From Ascaris suum (Eukaryota > Nematoda > Chromadorea > Rhabditida > Ascarididae): a DNA stretch of 64,000 bases. This document shows positions 11,686 to 23,959 of this stretch, in pieces. The notes under the pieces were generated by a model. The model was not told where the DNA came from and ran no database searches. It worked only from the letters and a program-made list of their open reading frames with translations. The first letter of the stretch is position 1; every line of letters begins with the position of its first letter. Location: the NCBI GenBank assembly GCA_013433145.1, contig CM024176.1:6434520-6498519 (forward strand), given 5' to 3'. A program made the translations under genes and the position numbers.

Positions 11686-13802
11686 CTCTTGAAATTCGCG
11701 TCGGCAGGTAAACTTTCCTGCTGGCGACGATTTTGCACTGTGATCGAAATCGTCAGGTTATGTTTCGAATGTTCTGAGTGTATGTTTATTCGGTTTGGGC
11801 GGAGGCTGGTCGCTGAGTAAATTTTTGAGCTTTTTCCCCTAAATGTCATGTTCGCTTCCGGTCCTTCGCCTCGAATTGCATAGTGATAGTTCGTGATATG
11901 AGCAAAAAGAAAAAAAGAAAGGTGTCCCATGCAGCATCCGCATTGGCCTCACCACTTTTTGCTTCATAATTTTGCACAGAATGCAAATGTTGCAATCAAT
12001 CCGTCGTCCAAGCGTTGCAAGCATTATCTATGGCCAGTTTTCTTGTTTTATAATAGCTGCATTTGACTGTACCACGTGACAGTTCAGTGCAGTCACACTT
12101 ATCCGTTTCTTCTTGATTTTTTGGGAAATCATGCATTTATTCCACTTCTATAATGTTAAACTTTCCAAACAATATTTGGAAAGCGCAAAAATAGATCTAG
12201 TTTGAGATGTCAATAAAAAAATTAGTGGGCTTTTTCTTATACTAAGCTGCAAGTCCTCCAGAGGTCCAAAGGCGAGGAATTTAAATTCAAGGAAGCATTC
12301 GGCACGTATGTCATCTGCATATAAAGCCTCGAAATGTTCGCTGTGCGCGCAACGTTCGTTTGTCACCTCCTTTTTCCGTAAGCATAAGAGCTGCGCATTT
12401 TAAAAATGAGATAATGGATCACCCCTGAGAGTTGTAAAACTATTGTTTAACATCCGCATGTTTATCACGAAAAAGGATCACATTGTCTCAGGAAAGTGAT
12501 GAATATATAATCCCGGATTTGAAGCACAATGCTGTTGAATGTGTTGTGTTATACGGCCGCAAATTAGATGGTGTGGTAATGGGGATATGTAGGTGTGTCC
12601 ATTAAAAGATTTGCTTTGCTGCGACGAAATGAAGCATCCATGAACGCCTCGTTATAATTCTGTGCTTAGCAAAAAACCGATTGTGTGACTACCGAGAGTA
12701 GTTTTTGTAGTTGCTTTTTTCGTTGCAGTGAATTATCAACGTGACTTTCATTGAAGTTTCGCGCATAATATTTCAGTAAACCGAAGAAGCCTCGAAAAGG
12801 TAAAACTCGTTGGAGTAGAGTGGAGGTGACCTATCAGCCTGAACAGGATGGATGGAGCAATAACCTCGAGCTTCATGTCCTCTATAAAACCACGACAAAC
12901 AGTTGGGACCGTCGCGTAGGGAATAAATGTGACAAGTAAGCTTCAGAGTGCATCTTTTGCAAACTTGCGTGCCGGCAACTTTCTCCCTGTCTCTCTCCCT
13001 CTCTGCGCTTGTCCTTCGAGTAGTTTCATTCGCAACCACAGGAGCCTGTGTAATGAATTTTTAATCAGTGAGTGTAATGCGTACCAAATGGCCACTCATC
13101 CCAGTTCACCTTCCTCCATTTGGTCGTTTGAGTCGTTAGCATCTGGATTTTGTCCTGGAATACAGCGCATGCTGTCTAGAAGCAAAATGTGCATTGGGAA
13201 ATTCTGCAGCTGGCTGGTGACATCGGATGGGCATGTGAGACGGTGTTTTGTTGTTTGCTATATGGCATTAGTGAGACCATTACATTAATGAATGAATGAT
13301 CAAGAAATCCGTGTTGTCCCGACCCCGTGATAAGTGTTTCGACGTTGTCGACTCGAAACCAACTTGTTGGTGGTAATGTGCATTTAGCCTTTGCGGTTTT
13401 TTCCAATATCAGCTGAAGAAATGCCTAAGTCGTCGGTGTTTGACGAGCTGAACTGTTGTCATGACTGCTTTCATGATCGATGAGAAGTAAGCAGTGTTAT
13501 TTGCATAATGGACAGCGATTTATTGCAGCAGTTAGACACAGTTTTCGAAATTTACTTCTAATTGACGGCAACATCCTCGACACCTCTCTGATCAAACGTT
13601 CTTTCCTGTTTTTGCCGTATTATGCCCCATGATGTTTTCCCGCGGTCCAAAGACCAATGTTTTCTAGCTTGTTGAACATTGTACGGGTCAGAGCGTGTCC
13701 TAGCTAGTAAACAAAAGGCCCTCCAGACCGCCACATCATTCCGTCTCGTTTTTCACGGCCGTGCCTATTTGTCGCTGTTTTTCATTGTATTTCTTCTCTC
13801 AG
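11686..13802. other. Region between the unrecognised gene and the first confident RBR exon
   Basis: The RBR gene's first exon should lie here, because the exon at 13803 needs an upstream exon ending in phase 2. One candidate starts at the ATG at 13088 (MATHPSSPSSIWSFES...). It could use a donor at about 13241 in phase 2, but the donor is weak and the codon pattern is not decisive. Confidence 0.3.
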
Positions 13803-16800
13803 CGAGTGGAGACATTCCCTGGCCTCATTTCGCCGAAGGAGGTACATGAATCTACAATAAGGCCCTTTTCTATGCTATCTGTCTTATGCTGGAATCATTG
13901 TGAACTAATTTTATTTCTTCTTAAATAATTATCGTTTTTAGAAAGATCGCGCTGAAAAAGAGGGAGTCACAGAAGAACTTCATAAAGAAGCATTGTGACG
14001 CCAAAATCGTCTGGCCCGATGATGTTTACGATGAACTTGAAGTCTATAGCGTGGACGAAGACTTTGTGAAGTACTTGCCTTCTTCGCCTACCGAGACTTA
14101 TGAACTGCCAGCGGTCACCTGCACTGTAATTAACAGGCCTCATCGAAGGGAACGACATCGGTCGAATAAGAGGGTAACCTTATGTTTTCTATTAAGAGCT
14201 TGTATTGACCATTCACAATTTCTTCAATTATATGTTGATTGTATTTTTGTGAAGGTGTGAAGATGGTCAACAATTTTTGAATGTATGATAGGATAGTTTG
14301 TCCCCAAAGTTTCGTGAACAAAAATAGAAGTGATATGATTAGTGTTAAAAATTAGGCCTACGTCCCTGTTGTTGATCGATGTCGCCTGAGCCACCGATCG
14401 GTTTCCGCTATCTACCTTTGTCAGTTCTGTGTTGACGCGTGGCGTCTCTGATCCACCGTCGAGTTATCTCTTTGTCCACTGGAGAACCAGCCTGGTTGTC
14501 GCACCGTAAAATATTGACGCCTTTCGCTCGTCAATGATCACCTTGGCTTGCCTCTGCCAGTTACCCAAGAATATACACTTGCGCTGAGGTGGTTCGTCCT
14601 TTTAATACCACTATCAGATTCTGCTGTGCCCGTGTGCACCTAGCCACTGCTTTGTGAACCACACCTCAAACTTGGGTAATTAAACTTTTATTATCGTATA
14701 TAGACAATAAAAACGTGACGAAGAACACTTGATTATCAGAGACGTATATGATGACGATAGATTATCGCATGGCTAAGAAAACTCACGTATAATGATGGGA
14801 GATTGCGTGATATGCTAATAGATTACAACTTGATTAAACAATTCGCATACATGTCCGATATGTGCATAGCATATCAGTGCTTAGATTAAAACGTGACAAA
14901 GAAAGCTTATACATAATTATCGGGGATGTCCGTGATATTCTTATACATTCTAACCCGAAAGAACAACTCGCATATTTATCAGACACTTTCATAGCACAAC
15001 GTCACACATATAAGTGAAAAACGGGAGTCGCAAAGCCGATCCAAATTTAGTACTCAACAATTGCCGAAACTTTGGGTTTGCTTATACGTTGACACCTTCT
15101 GATGGCTGCTCGAACTCCAAAAGAATTTGAGGCATAACTTTTATGATGTGTTTATAGCGGCTTATGCGGTTTTCTTTGTGCCACTTACCGCTCGCTCATG
15201 CATTTTTGTGCACATCATTTGAGTGCCTGTCAACAACTTCACCCCCTTGTTTGCTAATTTTCTCGTTTCTTCTGCAAAAACTAATTCTGCAGCTTTATTC
15301 GACTTGTTTTATTTCTTCGCGCGCACCGCGACAGAGCTATTGTACGTGACATTCAGAGACCGACTAATTGGACATACGTATTCGAAATTGTTTCACTTCA
15401 TTCAGCAAACCTTATTTAACCGATTGCATTAAGTGGCGTTTATTGGATATCCCAACTAATTTCTCGTCAGCGCTTCATTTTTTCAGCATCTTCCGGACTA
15501 CACAGATGCCTATAAGGATTGGCTCTTCAGTGCACCAGAGGAACGTCCCAAAACAACGAGTGTTTCGTGCAGCGTATCAGAAGACGTCTCCATATATGAG
15601 CCAGTAACGAAGGTTAACGAAGAAGCCGTCAGCCACATGACCGAACCTCGTTTCTTAACCTCTGTTGTCATACCCATTCCGGAACGTCTTACCCTTCGTG
15701 ATTACGTGCTCGGTCGCGATTTCCTGCTGCGAATCGTATCGAAAGGCTCCAACCTGAAACGTTTCTTGTTGCAGTGAATGACGAATTCTTCGTGGAAGCA
15801 CTGAATTCAACTCTATTCAGTGGTTACATCTCCATTCGCATGGAGAGCGGTGAGATCGAGCTGAACCATCCAAGCGTGAGGTACGAAATCTCTAATCGGC
15901 CGTCGATTGACACGAATGTTTCTTTCCGTTGGAGAATTCTGATGAAATTTTCTACGGGTTTTAATTATCCGTTGAAATATCTGAAACATCTTTTCACATA
16001 CCGGTGGTGCTCTTCTGGTATATTTCCGCCCTGATGGCTTGAACTGCATACAGTGACAACAATTGGACAATTAATAGCGGGACGTTTTTACTAGCGTTGC
16101 TCTCTTTGTCACTCTCTTGATTTATGAATGCCACAGAGCTAGTTCTAGTATCGTTCATTGTAAATTATGAGTAAGCGAAGAAAAGAGATTGCAAGTATAA
16201 TATGGCATTGAAATTTCCAACCACTCTCTATATGCCATTTGATAGATAGGATGTTTCAAGCAGATCTGCACATTTATTCGCACTGCAATGTTGAATGAAT
16301 GCATGGCCCGCTTGATTAGAAGCGCTGTTGCTTCTTTCACTGTGTCGTATCTTAGTGAAATATGTTTTGAGTGGTTTACATTTTTTTTCCAAAATTATTG
16401 CTTTCAAGCAATCCACATAAGCGCTGAGTGCTTATTCATGTTCTTTCACGGAAACTCATGATTCCTGGAACTTGGCAAAAGAATATGGGCTATTGTCTAT
16501 GGTTGTGATGCGAGCGGTTGACGTACTTAAGAAGCAGCGAGCTCGAATGTGTGATCTTCAGAACTTATCACTTTAATTAAAACCTCTCTCTCCTATATTT
16601 GCTGTTAGAAAGTCACTAGAGTTGTCTATAGTGCATTCTTTCGAAGTAGCTAAATTCCAGGTGGACTTTCAATGAAATCTCGGAGGTGCTTAATGGCGAG
16701 AGCAAGCACAATGTGCCTTCATCAAGTGGCAGCGCTGCGCTCTGCTGCAATACAGTTAAAGTTTTGCCACCGTCGCTACTGTCAGATGCGGATTGTTTCA

Positions 16801-19800
16801 ACGAAGGTGCTGTCAGGAAGGAGCTTGTTAACGAATGGCTTGCAACAGCTAATATGGTCAGTGCTTATAATTGAAGAGCTGCATTGGTCAGCACGTGGTG
16901 CATTTACGAGGCTCACTGATTTCATTTGGCTTGACCACATTCCTTTTGGCTTATCACCTAGGTTGAATGAAAACTTCTCATCTCAATGTTATCGCTTTGC
17001 GTCGAACTTATGTCACCTTAGGAAATGCAAATGACCACCTATTATCCAAGACTGGTTCTGGAAACATCCTTTGCCATCTTCTTGGTGATGGACACTGCGT
17101 TCCGAATTCATCACCCTACCTTTTCCTCTCCCAGTTTCCCTTCTTCTGCCTAAAGAATAGGACGAAAGCGAGGAAGTTTGCTAGAGAGTTTAAACTGTGC
17201 ATGCTCACTCCTTTCCTTCCTGCACAAGTGAGCATTGAAGTGACCCAACACTTTTTCCAGCAATCGGCAGTGAAGGAGTCAATCCATTTGAATACTTCGA
17301 GCGTATGCGAAGTATGTCTTGGTGATGATCAGCAGGGTTTCTCTCTTCATTGTGGTCATCATTTCTGCGCAACTTGTTGGGTGCTGAATGCGCAGCAGTG
17401 TTTGTCGACCGGAATCGTGCCGATCCAGTGCATGGTAGGCCTATTTACTTCTTTCTCTGTTCACATATCTTTTTGTCTTTTTTGCTTCATTAAGATGCGA
17501 AAACGGAAGATTGTAGTGGGGAAACCTGAATGATTCATCGAACTTTTTCAGAATTTGGGCTGTTTTTCAATGGATTCATTGCTTTGATTATTGCGGTATG
17601 TTTTTGCAGAAACCACAAAGGAAGGTTATAGTTCCTGCTTTGTCTCCGAGGATGATATTAAAATGTCGGTAATTTCTGATATAATCTCCACGAAAACTAT
17701 TGAAAGTGGTTTGGTAATTGCTTGTATCTAATGCCCAAAAGTTCATGTTTCCAGAGCAACGGGTGTTGTGCGGCACTCGAGTTTGATCAGGCTTTGACTG
17801 TCATACCGCATGAAGACTGCGTGCGATACGAGCAGATGCTGTGGAATAAAATGGTTCTGAGAGAGGGCTGGATGTACTGTGATGATTGCGGTCGTGTTAT
17901 TTGCCCCAGGCAATCTACATCAAAATCGCAATCCGTTGCGCTTTGTGGATGCGGAGCGGCAAAATGTATCAAATGCAAAAGCATTTTCCATGCACCGATG
18001 CCATGTCATTTTGCCGAGCAATATTGCGACATTCTTCGTTGCAACGGTACTCATCTTTTTATGTGCCAATGCAGCATTACGGAGAAGGTGGCAACCACAG
18101 CAACTGAACCTACACACTGTCGTAATCGTTTCAAAAATTGGAAGCTTGCACAATGCACGAAAAGAAGGGTCGTTATGCACCGCTGGGGGCTGTATTCTTT
18201 TCAGCGAAAAGTTTCCACATTTTTGCGAGTCACAGACAACTTCTGCAAGAACTCCGGTGGGCAGCTGGAAGCATTTGGCACTTTTCGAACGTTGATGAGT
18301 TTATTGTCGTTCTTAGCAAGATGCTTTTTCTTGCATTAGGATATTCTTTGCTTGTTGATTGAAGCAATGCAAAATTTAAGGAGAGGATATGGAACGCGCC
18401 CTTGTTCGCAGCAGTTTATTGCTAAGAAGATGTCCTAAATGTAGAAGCTGTTGTGAGCGCACGGAGGGATGTAATCATATGCAATGCCGTTGTGGTTATG
18501 AGTTTTGTTACGCGTGTGGAGAACGTTTCGATGGCTCTCACTACAGCTGCGAAAAAATCGTCCTGGTAAGGCTACTACTAGAGATTTCCTTACGAACATC
18601 TAAAACAGCGATTGAATTTAAAGTGAAAAAAAGAAACGTTGAGTAGATAGCACGTCAAGGAGTAGGAGATGGCGAAAGCACGGCTTTTCAGGCTTGAAAA
18701 TCATCGCTGAATTAAATGTAATCACTGGAAACGAACAGGTCCAAAGGGAAACTCATTCAGCACAGTAAATGCGTACAGCATACATTGAAACGGCAGTCGA
18801 GCATATTTGAACGCTCATCCATCACAGTTCGAAAAAAAATGGCATGAGAACGTTGTATACCACCATAGGAAGTACAGTATAGTCAGTTTTGAGCGCGGCA
18901 CCTTGCAGGGATTTGAAAATACTTGCAGCAGCATTTTCGAACTGGTGATTTCGGCGCTTGAAAGAGACTAAGTAGCGCACATTTCGCCGCACTCTTGCTA
19001 GCCGCACTTTTTATGGATAACTGACTGCAGTCACTTTATCGGTACGAGCATAAAATCAACCGAAAGCGGCTGTTTTCCACAAACTGCTTTAGTAATCGCT
19101 GCAACATTCCAGCGGCACTTCACGAACTTGAAATTGAAATGTGTGCTTTCGCCAACTATGAAATTATGCGTTTCATATATGGGAAACCGATGCATACGTA
19201 TATATCCGTCTATTTGCTAGCCGGTATTTTTGATCCCGCAACCACCGAAGCTAGAGTTGCCGAATTTCCACCGCGCGATGGCCACTTTTCAAATTTCAAG
19301 GTGATGTGTTAAATTCGATGAGCTGAACATGCGACGAATGGTTGCATGTCTTTCACTACCTGCCAGTTTCTATTAAGCACGAATTAGGTAGCATTTTATG
19401 TCGGCCGGAGGCGTGGTCGCATATTCGAACAAAGCGAACAAGCCCGTGAGGACGTGATAGGACATGTGCTTCATAACATGCGTTTCATAGTCTGTTCCCC
19501 TCTTCTGATCGCGCATTTCCCCATGCTATCGTCAGATGAGATGAGCCGGGATAGATGCGATTTAATTTTTTAATTGATCTTCCGATAACGTAGTTCTGCA
19601 ACAGATTTTTCTCGATGTAAAATGCTCGCAGAGTTTGTAACACTTTTTTCGAAGTTCATCCTATGAAATAACTTGCATTCACCAACTTGAAACTGTATAC
19701 AGACGGACGTACGTAGGTGCGTGCAAAAGCCACGGTGCTGTAGGACATTCTCCAAGCAGGGTTTTACAAGATCGCATGATTCTCTTACAAGATCATGAAG

Positions 19801-21107
19801 ATCTGATCGGTTCGACCGCAACCTGCCTGCGTACTTCATGAGTTCCGTTATTCGTTCACGTTGTGATAGAGGTTGATTCCATCGGCGGGATTAAAGGAAT
19901 GCATATCTTACACGCTCTTCCGATCTAACTGCTCAGTTGCTTTCTGTATGTGTTGTGCTTTTAGATAGTAGCACGAGCCTGTTTCATGTTATGTCTCAAA
20001 TTCTCAATAACAATTTGTGCCATCCAGTCCCCATTGAGAGATGACTTACATGGAGGAAAAAGAAAAATCTTGAAACGTTCAAGCACGAATTTCGTTTTTC
20101 ACTGTGTAGGATGTCACAAACCTCTTTATGCATTCAATGCTGTATTGGGTAATGATTTCAGCAACGGATACATTTATTTGACGTTCATGGAGGCGTGGGC
20201 GATGAGACCCTGCAGGCGATCTATGAGGACATCTGGCAATACCGGGAGCAGCGCACACCGAAAGCGGTAGCCGTGTTGCGTAAAAAGCTCAATAAAATCT
20301 GTGCCGGTTGCGACGTTTTTGCTGGCATCTACATTGCTGTACGTATCGCATTTGCTAGAAGGCTTGATGTTCCGTGCTGATGTTCAATGTGCCAACGACA
20401 GGATCCATCGCTTAGACGAATTTTGAGAATGTATTTTGAGAGCGCACACAAGACTCACTGTACTTGCCGCATTTCTTATTGCAACGGTTTGGCGGAACGG
20501 CGGTAGGAAAAAATTGTTAGCCACCTCAGGAGAGGAGCGAAACCATTTATGACTGTATTCAACGAGGTATCTTAATAGTTTCGCATGAACAACCGGCTAA
20601 GAAAGCGCAATACGCGAAGAGTTCTTTGGAATATTTTCTGCGGAGTCGGCCACTCCAGTTTTGCAACATCAAAACAATCAGTTGAGGTACATTACCAATC
20701 CATCGGGCCCATGAAAATGCGGCAGCGTGCACACTTTGCGAAATGTTCGCAGCTGTTTATGTTGCCCAATTATCAACATTATGTACACTTTCAATGTGTT
20801 CGTCTCCCAGGTCACATTATTACGGGGAAAGTTTCAGGCGATGGAAGTGTTGGAACTAAGTATGGTAACTGTGCAGTTGCTGAAGAAGGCAGCTGGTCTA
20901 CCTATAAGCCACACACCGAGTGGATCCTGTAAGAACGATGGTCGCATCACACGGATGTCTAACTGCATCCTCAGATTGAAGTTCGCCGTCGAAAGGTTCC
21001 GCCTTGCGATTGAAACCAATCCGAAGAAGGCACGAATGGAGCGGCTGTCAGCACTCATTGAAAACAGCGCTAGGGAACTTCTTATTGTAAATCCTGGAGG
21101 TGTGTGA
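13803..21107 (+). CDS. RBR (RING1-IBR-RING2) E3 ubiquitin ligase, 5' end missing
   Basis: RBR ligase that passes ubiquitin from E2 to substrate through a RING2 cysteine thioester. Twelve exons join in phase: 13803-13841, 13942-14173, 15487-15697, 15775-15880, 16661-16856, 17261-17434, 17755-18046, 18381-18565, 19031-19300, 20162-20338, 20579-20928, 20975-21107 (TGA), giving at least 787 residues. Numbering from the first visible codon: RING1 about 277-325 (CEVC, CGHHFCATC, SNGCC), IBR about 361-403 (YCDDC, CGCG, CIKC, HAPMPC), RING2 about 434-472 (CPKC, GCNHMQCRC, CYACG). The GCNHM Cys, about 447, aligns with the catalytic residue. About 260 residues precede the RBR and about 320 follow it; neither shows ankyrin repeats, UBA, RWD or a clear Ariadne domain. 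The weakest joints are 15697/15775 (GTGATT donor) and the TTTAAG acceptor before 18381. The start codon was not found. Confidence 0.85.
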
Positions 21108-22216
21108 ACATCAGTGCATAGGTTTTACGGCATATATTACTGTCGCAGTACTGCTTCCCAGTGAGAATTATACGAGTGAATCGAATGCGTCTAGCAGTGT
21201 CAGGATGAATGATGTCATGAGTGGAGCGCGGAAGGTGGTATGCCATTGCCGACCGACGACAGACGAAAGCGTCCGCCAGATTGGACGCACTCTGTTTATG
21301 GCACAGAGATTTTAGGCTGTAGCGTAGTGTTATTGCAATAGTGTATTGAGGAACATAATACCATTGTGCAGTTTCGCTTACCTGTTGTCGCCATTTTTAA
21401 GTGACACTGTAGAGCGTTTGTTACTGCTGCAGCGAGTTTATTCTGTCAAACATGTGATCAATGCTTGTTTTCAACAAGTCTTTCACCACTTCAACGAATG
21501 CGCTATTCCAGTGTTTGTTAAGTATTTCTTATGAACCAATATTGCCGTACGTAGATGTAGCCACTGGTAATGTCCGCATTAGATACGTTTATATGCGCAG
21601 TGTTTGCTCAGTCGATTCCGCTGGTATTGTACATACGCAGTGAAATTCACAGAATTGTATATATCCGCCTGAGGCACTATTTACTTATCACCGCTCTTGT
21701 AATGTTAATTTCCCGAAAGTTTATACATTAACATATCTTAAGAGTAAGGCTGCTTATATCTGTTAGCCTTTCTTAGAATATTTTCAAACAACCATCGTTT
21801 ATTCAGTCATCAAAAAGAGATGAAAAAAGGCACATGATCAATAAAACGTGCTAACGAGGTAATTCAGCTTCCAACCTGCATAATAAAAAGAGCTAATCGG
21901 GCTGACCCACGACTCTACAATTGGACCTGTCCATGGGTGTAACTCAGACTCCTTTTCTTTGGGAGCGGAGTTTCTTGGTAAAATACTTTTGCAACTACCT
22001 CTATGCTGCAAAAAATTCCAAAATTCATTTAAAAAATCTCATTTCAAGTTCCACAAGGAGGCTATATTCCCTAAGAAAAGCATTGTAATAATTAAATAGA
22101 TGCGGTTGCAAAATCACGACCACTTAGAAGAGCACAGAATACATAGGAGAGGAATTAAAAAACGATGTAAAATGACACGGCGCTGAAAGATGAAGCAATA
22201 TTACAAGTGCTAGTTC
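21108..22216. other. Convergent intergenic region after the RBR gene
   Basis: This lies between the RBR stop codon and the probable 3' end of the minus-strand gene. No exon is supported; it should hold the two 3' UTRs. Confidence 0.4.
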
Positions 22217-23959
22217 ATGTTGCTGGGGAGAACACGGAGCCCCACTGTTGGAGCGGCAGTTGGTTCTGGTCTCCTGCTTTTATGCTGCAATCTCCTTTTG
22301 GGCAGTGGTCGGAGTCGACAAATGAATTAGAGAAACTTTGTGCAAGATGAGGAAAAATAAGCCTCATTATTCGATTGCTATACAATAGGTCGGTCAAAAT
22401 ATAGGAAAAAAAACGGACAAGTATACCTATCGGTCTACGCAGTCGAAGCGATTATCACAAATTCCAGTCCTTAAATCAAATCCTGTTACGGCACAAAGGG
22501 AATCATTTGAAGTTAATTGCATTTGCAGAAGAGATTCCACTGTTAATAATCGGACACTTGAAAGACTCTTGTTTCACTGCGAGTTTCTTTAACAGACAAA
22601 GCGAAAAGATTAAAAAGTCGCCGAACTTTGTACCACATAGGTCGTAATCAATAATTTCAGAAACCACCGTATGTGTCAGTAATGCAGCTCGAGCTCAGAA
22701 GGCCTAACTTCTGGTAGGTCGATTCTGTCGAGGAAACTTACTTTTTCGTTTTCTGGAAAAAAAAAATATTTTTTTGCGATGCTTTTGGTGAACTTTCGTT
22801 TTTCGTTTTCAGGCTAATATGATTACGCAAAATCACGAGTGACCATCACAAATAATTTGCATTCGAAAGAAAAGTTACGTAAATTTTGAAGAGTGGGACA
22901 GTCACCACAGATGTTCATGATGACTTTCGTCTGTGCTGATGGTCGGTATTTCTGCATTTGTCTGAGATGCGAGATTTGCAAAGACTGAAATTTCCGATTC
23001 GCCCTTAAAATTGCATCAACTAATCTCATTTTTGCAAGAAGCAATTGGTCATTAGGGTTATGGCTGTGACTGTGAAGAACCGTTGTTCCCGTTTTCTGAT
23101 ATCTTGAGAGATCTTTTTTTAGACCATGCAAAAATTGCATGTAATAATTTTATATAGGTGAAAATATCTGTGAGACGACAGAGCTTTGGCGTCGTCTGCG
23201 ATTATACAAACAAACCAATTGCCAGAGTAAATGCTAGGGCGCTAATTTTTATACATAAGAAACTGGAGGGCAGCGCTTATCGCATATTGCAGCCTATGAC
23301 TAAGTGCAGGTTGGAACTCATTATTGAGGCTATATATTGTAACAACTTTTGAGTACCGTACGAGAAATGATACTGTCCAGTTCGACGGTGAATCCTCAAA
23401 ATTATAGAAGCTTGTCTAACAAGTTACCAAAATTTACCAAGCTCCGCTCACTTCGAGAGATAAAAAAAGCAATGGGGATGTCTTATAAAGAGTTGTAAAA
23501 CGATTTTTGTTGATTTCACGAGAGGCATAACGCATTCGGATTATCACTTCTAACTGTTGGATCAATTCCGTTATGCGTAATGGAGAAATTTTTGTTGTGT
23601 TTCGAAAAGTCTTTCGACAATTTCCATCAAACATTTTTTAGGTTCATGAAAAACGAAAATTACACTGCTGCAAAACCAATTTATTAATTGACAAATGTTT
23701 TTTGTCCAGGAATTCTCCTCTACCTGTGAAAGTTACGTACCCATATAATAGTCGATGACAGAAGTATGCTGGTGGCCAAGTTTCACCATACGGTGGTTAG
23801 CGACTGTACCGTCAATCACTCTTACTGACTCCCAAACGGGACTGTTTCCAGATGCTATGCAAAACATTTGATGCTTAAGTATGGCACCATGTAGCACCGT
23901 GTTGCCACTGCTCATGACCAGCTCTTTAATAGCGATGATGACAGAAGAGATTAGAAAGG
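22217..23959 (-). CDS. Unrecognised minus-strand gene, several exons, structure incomplete
   Basis: Three stretches are open over lengths unlikely in this AT-rich DNA. (1) 23959-23741: TTTAG acceptor and GTACGT donor; begins FLISSVIIAIKELV, hydrophobic then mixed. (2) About 23620-23461: basic, with ITELIQQLEVIIRMRYASRE, ending at a GTGAGC donor. (3) Within 23140-22823: 105 codons open, with HSHSHNPNDQLLLAKM and ISHLRQMQKYRPS. A possible last exon ends at the stop at 22217 (ends WGSVFSPAT). The joint between (1) and (2) does not close with the obvious sites; an alternative donor at GAC-G|GTACAG would reach another open stretch after a TTTCACAG acceptor at about 23723. Family unknown. The gene is convergent with the RBR gene. 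Confidence 0.5.

Noticed and set aside
19790..19830. Possible tRNA B-box (GGTTCGACC)
   Set aside because: The downstream C of the B-box is missing and no cloverleaf or A-box is visible.
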